A stretch of 8,615 nt of DNA from contig CAKOSD010000035.1 of assembly GCA_934101745.1 (NCBI GenBank), forward strand, positions 1 through 8,615, written 5' to 3'. This document shows positions 1 to 5,766 of the stretch, piece by piece. Made by a program: the position numbers and the translations under genes. Each line of letters opens with the position of its first letter. The stretch's first letter is position 1. The stretch is from an uncultured Bacilli bacterium. GTDB lineage: Bacteria > Bacillota_I > Bacilli_A > RF39 > UBA660. The notes beneath the pieces are model-generated. The model did no database searches, was not told where the DNA came from, and was given only the letters and a program-made list of their open reading frames with translations.

Positions 1-135
1 ATCTATGAGTTAAAATACACCGATACCCCCCATTTTGTTATCATAAACGAGGCTGTAGAATTGGCCAAAAAGTATTCTGATGATTCTGTAAGAAAAATCA
101 TTAATGCTGTTTTAGATAAAATGATAAAAGAGTGA
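1..135 (+). CDS. nusB: Transcription antitermination factor NusB, C-terminal end (5' end outside window)
   Basis: The window opens inside an ORF in frame 1 that runs 44 codons to a TGA. The visible residues include [20 protein letters not shown], followed by a helix ending [11 protein letters not shown]. This is the conserved NusB tail, where the '[16 protein letters not shown]' block precedes the last helix with its 'NGVLD' consensus (here NAVLD). NusB is a small all-helical protein that binds boxA RNA with NusE (ribosomal protein S10) and supports antitermination of rRNA transcription. The N-terminal two thirds lie outside the window. Only 4 nt separate its stop from xseA, and the bases around the stop (GAGTGAT) double as the xseA ribosome binding site, so the two are almost certainly cotranscribed and translationally linked. 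In Bacillus folD sits between these genes; here it is absent. Confidence 0.88.
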   Translation: MYELKYTDTPHFVIINEAVELAKKYSDDSVRKIINAVLDKMIKE

Positions 136-139
136 TTAT

Positions 140-1414
140 ATGGATATTAAATATATAACCATTTCTGATTTAAATCGTTATATAAAGGCTAAATTCGATA
201 TAGACTCTAACTTAAATACCGTTTATTTAAAAGGTGAAATATCTAACTTTAAACATCATACTAGAGGTCACTTTTACTTTACTTTGAAAGATGAAAATTC
301 AAGGCTTTCGGCAGTGATGTTTAATTTTAATGCCACAAAAGTTAATTTTAAGCCTGAAGACGGTATGAAGGTTTTAGTAAGTGGACGTATTAGTGTTTAC
401 GAGGCTACCGGTTCTTATCAAATATATGTAAACACAATGGAATTAGATGGCATAGGAAATCTTTACTTAGAGTATGAAAAACTGAAGAAAAAATTAGCCA
501 GTGAAGGCTTATTTAATCCTGAACATAAAAAATCTATTCCTAAGTATCCCAAAACCATTGGAATTATAACGGCCCCCACAGGAGCGGCAATTAGAGATAT
601 TTTAAGTACTATAAAAAGAAGATATCCCATCGCTAAAACTATACTTTTTCCCGCTCTGGTGCAAGGAGAAGGGGCTAAAGAATCAGTGGCTAAACAATTA
701 AAAAGAGCTCAAGAATATGATTTAGATGTTATAATCTGTGGACGCGGTGGCGGCTCTATTGAAGACTTATGGTGCTTCAATGAAGAAATAGTAGCAAGAG
801 CAATCTACGATTCTAAAATACCGGTTATCAGCGCTGTTGGGCACGAAATTGACTTTACAATTGCTGATTTTGTGGCCGATTTAAGAGCACCAACGCCTAC
901 GGGAGCCGCTGAAATGGCCGTACCTAATATTGCCGATTTAAATAATCTATTTAACCAATTAAAAATTAGAGCAACTAAAGCCATCCAAAATAAAATGGCC
1001 AGTACTACTAATCGCTTAGAAACTATAACTAGTAAGCAAATATTAAAAAATCCCTTAAGCATTTATGAAATAAAAGAACAGAAATTAGATAATCTTTTAG
1101 ATCGTTTGCAACTTTTTATGGCAAATAGAATTAAAGAAGACACTTTAAAATATCATAAAGTAATTGATAATAAATTGTTTAAAAATCCAGTAAAAATATT
1201 AGAAAACAAAGAATATCAATTTAATATCTTATTAAAAACTATTACCGTTTTAAATCCTATGAAGTTACTAGAAAGCGGCTATAGTATTGTAAAAAGCAAA
1301 GATGAAGTTATAACTAGTATTAAACTTGTTAAAGTAAATGATAATATTGACATTAATTTAAAAGATGGTAAATTAGTAGCCAAAGTAGTAAGTAAGGAGA
1401 CCAAAAATGACTAA
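140..1414 (+). CDS. xseA: Exodeoxyribonuclease VII large subunit XseA
   Basis: The 424-residue product has the expected length and layout of the large subunit of exonuclease VII, a cytoplasmic nuclease that degrades single-stranded DNA from both ends. An N-terminal OB-fold (about residues 5-100, with KGEISNFKHH and GHFYFTLKD) binds DNA. The catalytic domain follows, with family signatures GIITAPTGAAIRDI (141-154), GRGGGSIEDLW (201-211), GHEIDFT (234-240) and DLRAPTPTGAAE (247-258). A long Lys-rich helical segment (about 265-370) matches the coiled-coil arm that carries XseB subunits. A C-terminal strand region closes the protein, with ESGYSIVKS near 378-386 matching the usual 'L.rGYsiv' motif. 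The start at 140 is 4 nt after nusB and uses GAGTGAT at 130-136 as Shine-Dalgarno sequence. The last 8 nt overlap xseB. All key motifs look intact. Confidence 0.97.
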   Translation: MDIKYITISDLNRYIKAKFDIDSNLNTVYLKGEISNFKHHTRGHFYFTLKDENSRLSAVMFNFNATKVNFKPEDGMKVLVSGRISVYEATGSYQIYVNTMELDGIGNLYLEYEKLKKKLASEGLFNPEHKKSIPKYPKTIGIITAPTGAAIRDILSTIKRRYPIAKTILFPALVQGEGAKESVAKQLKRAQEYDLDVIICGRGGGSIEDLWCFNEEIVARAIYDSKIPVISAVGHEIDFTIADFVADLRAPTPTGAAEMAVPNIADLNNLFNQLKIRATKAIQNKMASTTNRLETITSKQILKNPLSIYEIKEQKLDNLLDRLQLFMANRIKEDTLKYHKVIDNKLFKNPVKILENKEYQFNILLKTITVLNPMKLLESGYSIVKSKDEVITSIKLVKVNDNIDINLKDGKLVAKVVSKETKND

Positions 1415-1640
1415 AAATGATAAAACATTTGAAGAAAATTTATTAGAATTAGAAAATATTGTTAAAGAATTAGAAGCAGGTAATGTAGATTTAGATAAGG
1501 CTATTGCCAAATATAGTGAGGCTATGCAACTAGCCAAAGTATGTGGTGATAAATTAAATAACGCCAAAGAAAGCATAAATAAAATATTAACTGAAAATAA
1601 CACTTTAGAAGATTTTAGTATTGAAGAAAATAAAAATTAG
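1407..1640 (+). CDS. xseB: Exodeoxyribonuclease VII small subunit XseB
   Basis: The 77-residue product is the small, all-helical subunit of exonuclease VII. Several copies pack along the coiled-coil arm of XseA and are needed for a stable enzyme. Family residues are plain: FEENLLELENIVKELEAG near the N-terminus, then LDKAIAKYSEAMQLAKVCGDKL, matching the consensus 'FEe.l.eLE.IV..LE.g...L...i..y..gm.L...C...L'. The length is typical. The ATG lies inside the 3' end of xseA in another frame (8-nt overlap), behind a strong AAGGAGA at 1394-1400, so translation is coupled to xseA and stoichiometry can exceed that of the large subunit. In Bacillus ispA and dxs follow; here a terminator follows at once. 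An opposite-strand reading over the same bases has no support. Confidence 0.95.
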   Translation: MTKNDKTFEENLLELENIVKELEAGNVDLDKAIAKYSEAMQLAKVCGDKLNNAKESINKILTENNTLEDFSIEENKN

Positions 1641-1651
1641 TAATAATTTAT

Positions 1652-1682
1652 AACTGTGGTAAAAACTACAGTTTTTTCTTTT
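1652..1682 (+). terminator. Intrinsic terminator after xseB
   Basis: A 9-bp stem, AACTGTGGT (1652-1660) with ACTACAGTT (1665-1673), contains one G-U wobble and encloses an AAAA loop. The tract TTTTCTTTT follows directly. It starts 12 nt after the xseB stop and would end the nusB-xseA-xseB transcript, leaving spoIVB to its own promoter. Confidence 0.85.
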
Positions 1683-1694
1683 CCAGATATTTCC

Positions 1695-1724
1695 ACCATA
1701 AATCTAATTAAAGGTATCATACTA
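1695..1724 (+). promoter_or_regulatory. Candidate forespore (sigma-G-type) promoter of spoIVB
   Basis: CATACTA at 1718-1724 matches the classical sigma-G -10 consensus (CATnMTA) exactly. Seventeen bp upstream is ACCATA (1695-1700), which shares the final CATA part of the sigma-G -35 consensus TGMATA. The promoter sits between the xseB terminator and the spoIVB ribosome binding site. In B. subtilis spoIVB is transcribed in the forespore by sigma-F and sigma-G, so the position is what biology predicts. The -35 is imperfect and a 7-bp match in AT-rich DNA can arise by chance, hence moderate confidence. Confidence 0.45.
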
Positions 1725-1739
1725 CTAATGGTGAAGTTT

Positions 1740-2723
1740 ATGAAAAATTTAAATAAAAAAATAGCAATTTTCTTCTTATTATGGCTAATACCATTTACTA
1801 CCTTTGCTTATTCAACCCAAGTAATATTGGGCGGTCAAAACGTAGGTATTTCTATTAATAGCAAAGGCGTTTTAGTAGTAGGATTTTATAAAGTAAATAA
1901 TATATATAATGCTAGTCGACTTTTAATTGGCGATTACATTATAAAAGTAAATAATGAAGAAGTGAAGAATATTAAGGAACTAGTTAGCAAAATTGAAAAG
2001 TATGCCACAGATAATGAGGTTGAAATAACTTATTTACGTGATGAGAAAGAGCATACGACTAAATTGAAATTGGAAAAAAATAACGGCTCCTATAAAACTG
2101 GTATTTATGTTAAAGATAATATTTTAGGCAATGGAACTCTTACTTATATTGATCCCGCAACACAAATTTACGGTGCTTTAGGCCATTATATTATAGATGG
2201 TAATACTAACGAGGCTATTAAAATAAGCGACGGTTCCATCTTTAAAAGTGTTATTACCAATGTTACCAGAAGTACAGATGGCAATCCCGGTAGTATTAAT
2301 ACTAAATTTTATCGTCAAAATGTTTATGGAACTATAACCCAAAATACTAATTCTGGAATCTTTGGTAAGTACAATAATATTCCAAGTAATAGTAAAACTA
2401 TTCAGGTGGCTAAAATATCCGAGGTAAAACCAGGAACTGCAACAATTTATACTACTTTATATCAAGGAGAAATTAAAGAATATACTATAAATATTTAAAA
2501 AATAGATAATAATAGCCCTATTAAAAATATATACTTTGAAATCACAGATGAAAATTTAATAAAAGATGCTGGTGGTATCGTACAAGGAATGAGTGGTTCC
2601 CCAATCGTTCAAAATGGTAAATTAATCGGTGCTGTTACTCACGTAACCATTGATAACGTTAAAACCGGATATGGTATTAGCATCATAAATATGTTAGAGC
2701 AAGGAGAAAAGGGTAGTAATTAA
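1740..2723 (+). pseudogene. spoIVB: SpoIVB serine peptidase (family S55), interrupted by an in-frame TAA at 2496-2498
   Basis: SpoIVB is the forespore-secreted protease that triggers sigma-K activation in the mother cell. Counted from the ATG at 1740, the reading frame has 328 codons, with TAA at codon 253 and the natural TAA at 2721-2723. Before the stop are an N-terminal signal/membrane segment (residues 7-23), a PDZ domain (about 30-110, with GGQNVGISINSKGVLVVG and LLIGDYIIKVN) and the GALGHYI motif with catalytic His149. After the stop, with no frame change, are ITD (Asp270), GGIVQGMSGSPIVQ (Ser285) and IGAVTHV. The 15-residue Asp-Ser spacing equals that of B. subtilis D363/S378. The start is set by GGTGA at 1730-1734; the GTG at 1656 lies inside the xseB terminator. 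No start codon with a ribosome binding site follows the stop, so the upstream piece (252 residues) would lack two of the three catalytic residues. The cause could be a recent nonsense mutation, a sequencing error, or readthrough. Confidence 0.88.
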
Positions 2724-2736
2724 AGCCATTTTAGCG

Positions 2737-2754
2737 TATACTTAGATAGGTGAT
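2737..2754 (+). promoter_or_regulatory. Possible -10 element and ribosome binding site of yvcK
   Basis: TATACT at 2737-2742 fits a -10 box (5 of 6), and AGGTGAT at 2748-2754 is a good Shine-Dalgarno sequence 7 nt before the yvcK ATG. No convincing -35 is seen: the hexamer at 17 bp (2714-2719) matches only 3 of 6. If the box is used, the mRNA would start at about the first base of the ribosome binding site. The ribosome binding site is secure; the promoter is weakly supported. Confidence 0.3.
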
Positions 2755-2761
2755 AAAATAA

Positions 2762-3715
2762 ATGAAAAAAGTAGTAATATTTGGTGGTGGTTCCGGACTA
2801 TCCCAAATTTTAAAAGGATTAAAACTATTTCCTTTAGATATAACAGCCGTTGTATCAGTAGCGGATAACGGTGCCTCAACCGGAAGATTAAGAAAAGATT
2901 TAAATATTCCCGCCGTAGGGGATATTTCTAAGGTAATGCTTGCAATGTCTAGCCTAGATAGTGATACCTTAAATATGTTAAATTATCGTTTTACTAAATC
3001 AAAAACCCTAGGTAATCATTCGATTAAAAATTTATTATTAAGTGCCTTGTTGGATATAAAAGGTAATTTTAAAGATAGTATCCCTATAATGATGAATTTA
3101 CTAAATATTAAAGGTAATATTTTACCCTTAACCGAAGATAATGCTGACTTAGTAGGAATAACTACTAATGGTAAAAAAATAATTGGGGAAGAGCAAATAA
3201 CTAAATGTGCTAGTAAAATTAAAAAAGTAGAGTACAATCAAAAGATAACCGTCAATCCAGAAGTTTTAAAAGTCGTAGAAAACTCTGATCTAATTATCTT
3301 TTCCTCAGGTTCTCTTTTAACCAGTATTGCTCCGCATTTAATAAATAAAACTTTAGTAAAATCTATTAAGAAATCCAAGGCACCCAAAATATATATCTGC
3401 AATTTATTTACCCAACCTGGTGAGACTGACAACTTTACAGTTAGTGATCATATTAAAATTTTAGAAAATTATCTTGGTTCCAGAACTATTAATGCTGTAG
3501 TTGCCAATAATAATATGCTTAATAATGAGTTAGTAAATATTTACCAAACTAAAGAGCAAAAAGACCCTGTAGAATTAGATGTAGATAACCTAAAGAAATT
3601 AAATATCGAAATTCTAGCCGATAATTTAGCTAAAATAGAAGATTCTGTTTATCGTCATGATTCATTAAAAACGGCTTATCTAATATTTTCTTACTTAATG
3701 AATAAACAGCAGTAA
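2762..3715 (+). CDS. yvcK: YvcK/GlmR family gluconeogenesis factor (UDP-GlcNAc-binding, CofD-like fold)
   Basis: The 317-residue protein opens with the Rossmann-type motif FGGGSGLSQILKGLK (7-21) and carries the family blocks in order: ADNGASTGRLR (34-44), GDISKVMLAMS (53-63), GNHSIKN (84-90), LPLTEDNADLVG (121-132), GSLLTSIAPHL (183-193), NLFTQPGETDNFTVSDHI (214-231) and YRHDS near the C-terminus. YvcK (GlmR) binds UDP-N-acetylglucosamine and directs carbon to cell-wall precursor synthesis under gluconeogenic conditions in Bacillus and Listeria. Length is normal. Several blocks depart from the usual residues: ADDGGSSG has become ADNGASTG, PGDIRN has become VGDISK, and GHSxGN has become GNHSIKN. 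The gene lies 38 nt after spoIVB, without its common partners rapZ and whiA. No clear terminator separates it from spoIVB, so read-through from there is possible. The start is fixed by AGGTGAT at 2748-2754. Confidence 0.93.
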   Translation: MKKVVIFGGGSGLSQILKGLKLFPLDITAVVSVADNGASTGRLRKDLNIPAVGDISKVMLAMSSLDSDTLNMLNYRFTKSKTLGNHSIKNLLLSALLDIKGNFKDSIPIMMNLLNIKGNILPLTEDNADLVGITTNGKKIIGEEQITKCASKIKKVEYNQKITVNPEVLKVVENSDLIIFSSGSLLTSIAPHLINKTLVKSIKKSKAPKIYICNLFTQPGETDNFTVSDHIKILENYLGSRTINAVVANNNMLNNELVNIYQTKEQKDPVELDVDNLKKLNIEILADNLAKIEDSVYRHDSLKTAYLIFSYLMNKQQ

Positions 3716-3803
3716 ATTAGTCTTTTAAATTAAATTTTTATTCTAAGTTTTAGATATGCTCTAGCCAAATTTAAAGTTTGGAAATAAAAACTGTTCTAAT
3801 TTT

Positions 3804-3818
3804 AAAGTATAGTACTTT
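3804..3818. repeat. Short perfect dyad (candidate operator) upstream of the adhesin gene
   Basis: AAAGTA-TAG-TACTTT is a perfect inverted repeat with 6-bp arms and a 3-bp centre. Its right end overlaps the first two bases of the TTGACA -35 hexamer (3817-3822). That is a usual position for a repressor site. No regulator gene is adjacent, and AT-rich DNA gives such dyads by chance. Confidence 0.35.
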
Positions 3819-3845
3819 GACATTGCTTAAATAATTTGTTAATTT
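3817..3845 (+). promoter_or_regulatory. Candidate sigma-A promoter of the adhesin-sortase pair
   Basis: A perfect -35 TTGACA lies at 3817-3822. With a 17-bp spacer the -10 would be TAATTT (3840-3845), a weak 3-of-6 match. The start point would then fall near 3852, inside the hairpin described next. Such a transcript would lack most of the hairpin's left arm and have a free ribosome binding site. A second possible -10, TATAGT at 3808-3813, has no good -35. Confidence 0.4.
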
Positions 3846-3870
3846 ATCTCCCTGAAAAAGGGAGATTTTT
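3846..3870 (+). terminator. Terminator-like hairpin containing the adhesin ribosome binding site
   Basis: ATCTCCCT (3846-3853) pairs perfectly over 8 bp with AGGGAGAT (3859-3866) around a GAAAA loop, followed by TTTT. The ATG of the adhesin gene begins at the next base, 3871. The only Shine-Dalgarno sequence (AGGGAG, 3859-3864) is wholly inside the 3' arm. It may be the terminator of yvcK, a translational block on read-through mRNA, or both. Confidence 0.7.
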
Positions 3871-5766
3871 ATGAAAAAATTTAAAAAAGTAGTAATTTTA
3901 ACTATTACAATAATTAGTATTATCTTTAGCGTTAAAAAAGTTAAGGCTGCTAATGAAGAGACATTTTATGAAAGTGAATGGATACCTAATATTTATATAA
4001 CAAAGGCCTTGCCAAGCGGCTATAAAAGGTATCAGCAAGGTCAAATTCTAAGAAGAAAAAGCGATAATAAATACGTTTATTGTTTAGAACCGTTCGCTCC
4101 ATTTAGTAAAAGTGCTATCTATCAAGAATTACAAGATAATTATGCTAACAACTTATATCTTTCTAATAAAGTGTGGAAAAGGGTTAATTTGTTAAGTTAT
4201 TATGGTTATATGTACGATGGTCATGAAGATGATAAATGGTATGCTATAACTCAAGTGTTAATATGGAAAACTGTAAATCCCGATTATGACTTTTATTTTA
4301 CTAATACTTTAAACGGTAAAAAGCAAATCGGGGCTTACCAAAAAGAAATAAATGAAATAGAAGAACTCATTGTTAATCATGAAAAAAAGATAAGTTTCAT
4401 TAATGATGAAATAAAGGCTAATATTAATTCCAATCTAATCATTGAAGATAAAAATAAAGTTTTAGAAAATTATGAAATTCAAAATTCAACTCTACCAGCC
4501 ACCATTGAAGGAAATTTTCTAACAATTAAAACATCTTCGATAGCAAAAGAAAGTATCACCCTAATTAGAAAAGATAAAAAAAATTTAGCCAAACCTTTAA
4601 TATATAAACATAATGATTATCAAAATATCCTTGCTACGGGCACGTTTGAGCCTTCTATTATCAATATAACTATCAATGTAGGTGGTATAACCCTTAAAGT
4701 AACTAAGACTGATTATGATACTAATAAGCCTCTTAAAATAGCAAACTTAAAGTTTAAAGTTAAAAATTTAAGTACCAACGAATTTGTTGAAAATCCTGAT
4801 AATAAAGATGATAAATATATCTTTTTAACTAATAAATTTGGTTATTTTGTAACGGCAGCAACGCTAAATTATGGTAAATATGCTATTTTTGAAGAAGATA
4901 ATAATTTAGATGGATATATATGGAACAAAGAGCCATTAGAAATCAGCTTGACCAAAGAAGCCGTAAAAAATGGCGATGATAACAGTCTTGTCTATGAAAC
5001 TCAATTTTCTAATAAACGAATTAAAGGAAAAATTGTAGTAACAAAATTAGGAGAAAGTTTTAATCCTGATAATAATAATTTTAATTATTCCTTTAAAAAC
5101 CTAGAAAATGTTACTATCGCTTTATATGCTAAAAATGTAATTAAAGATATAAATGGCAATGTTATTTACCCTCCAAATGCAGAAATTGCTCGTGGTCTAA
5201 CCGATAAAGATGGTAAAATTATTTTTGATAATCTTTATCTAGGCAATTATTACTTAAAAGAAATAAAAAATAATGATATTTATCAATTAGATAATAAAGA
5301 ATATGATATTGCTTTAACAAGTGAGAAAAAAAAGGAAACTATTATTAAAAATATTACCATCAAAAATTATTTGAAAAAGGGTAGTATTATAATTAACAAG
5401 ATTAATAGTCTAAATAGCGAGCCTTTAAGCAATGCTAAAATTGGACTTTTTAATAGCAATAATGAACTTTTAAAAGAAGCAATTACTGATAATTATGGTA
5501 AAATAACTATTGAAGATTTAGCCTTAGGAACTTACTACATAAAAGAATTAGAAGCCCCACCTAAATTTGCTATAAAAAGTGATATTATAAAATTTAGCAT
5601 TACCAGTGATAAAGAAACAATATATATAGATATTCCTAATGACCCAATAATATCGATTCCTGATACTTATAGTCCTAAAAAATGGGATATAGAATTATTA
5701 TTTTTATTAGAAAGTATTACGCTCATATTATGGACTTTAAAAATGCGAAAAATATTAAAAAAATAA
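3871..5766 (+). CDS. Sortase-anchored surface adhesin: thioester domain plus three CnaB domains
   Basis: The 631-residue protein is built like a Gram-positive thioester adhesin. A signal peptide occupies residues 1-26 (KKFKK, hydrophobic 7-20, likely cleavage after VKA). The thioester domain (about 30-265) has Cys71 in VYCLEP and Gln128 in ITQVLIW, the pair expected to form an internal Cys-Gln thioester able to bind host molecules covalently. Family features DKNKVLENYEI (193-203) and Gln251 (YQNILATG) follow. Three CnaB-like beta-sandwiches each carry a plausible Lys-Glu-Asn isopeptide triad: K279/E341/N381, K392/E464/N499 and K510/E559/N590. The C-terminus is a sorting signal: IPDTY (596-600), a hydrophobic span (about 605-623) and the tail RKILKK. 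IPDTY differs from LPxTG at the first and last positions. The adjacent overlapping sortase gene is the probable partner. Domain calls come from motifs; the isopeptide residues are inferred by position. The ligand is unknown. Confidence 0.88.
   Translation: MKKFKKVVILTITIISIIFSVKKVKAANEETFYESEWIPNIYITKALPSGYKRYQQGQILRRKSDNKYVYCLEPFAPFSKSAIYQELQDNYANNLYLSNKVWKRVNLLSYYGYMYDGHEDDKWYAITQVLIWKTVNPDYDFYFTNTLNGKKQIGAYQKEINEIEELIVNHEKKISFINDEIKANINSNLIIEDKNKVLENYEIQNSTLPATIEGNFLTIKTSSIAKESITLIRKDKKNLAKPLIYKHNDYQNILATGTFEPSIINITINVGGITLKVTKTDYDTNKPLKIANLKFKVKNLSTNEFVENPDNKDDKYIFLTNKFGYFVTAATLNYGKYAIFEEDNNLDGYIWNKEPLEISLTKEAVKNGDDNSLVYETQFSNKRIKGKIVVTKLGESFNPDNNNFNYSFKNLENVTIALYAKNVIKDINGNVIYPPNAEIARGLTDKDGKIIFDNLYLGNYYLKEIKNNDIYQLDNKEYDIALTSEKKKETIIKNITIKNYLKKGSIIINKINSLNSEPLSNAKIGLFNSNNELLKEAITDNYGKITIEDLALGTYYIKELEAPPKFAIKSDIIKFSITSDKETIYIDIPNDPIISIPDTYSPKKWDIELLFLLESITLILWTLKMRKILKK

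Noticed and set aside
805..1062. 85-codon - strand ORF inside xseA
   Set aside because: It lies wholly over the most conserved part of xseA, has no ribosome binding site and its hydrophobic product is the usual antisense shadow of a charged coding sequence.
1373..1603. 76-codon - strand ORF across the xseA/xseB junction
   Set aside because: It is an antisense shadow of two certain genes with no promoter or ribosome binding site of its own.
1656..1739. Earlier GTG start for spoIVB
   Set aside because: It would begin inside the stem of the xseB terminator, precede the likely promoter, and add 28 residues before a normal signal segment. The ATG at 1740 has GGTGA at good spacing.
2496..2498. 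Alternative genetic code as the reason for the spoIVB stop
   Set aside because: TAA ends most genes here, TGA ends nusB and TGG encodes Trp, so nothing supports reassignment of TAA.
2499..2723. Separate gene encoding only the SpoIVB C-terminal part
   Set aside because: The first ATG in frame is the Met inside GMSGSP and no ribosome binding site precedes any start, so it is the tail of the interrupted gene.
3016..3432. Two adjoining - strand ORFs inside yvcK
   Set aside because: Both are antisense to conserved YvcK blocks and show no family likeness or start signals.
3766..3781. Small inverted repeat CCAAA...TTTGG after yvcK
   Set aside because: Only 5 bp plus a wobble and no T-run follow it, so it is too weak to call a terminator or an operator.
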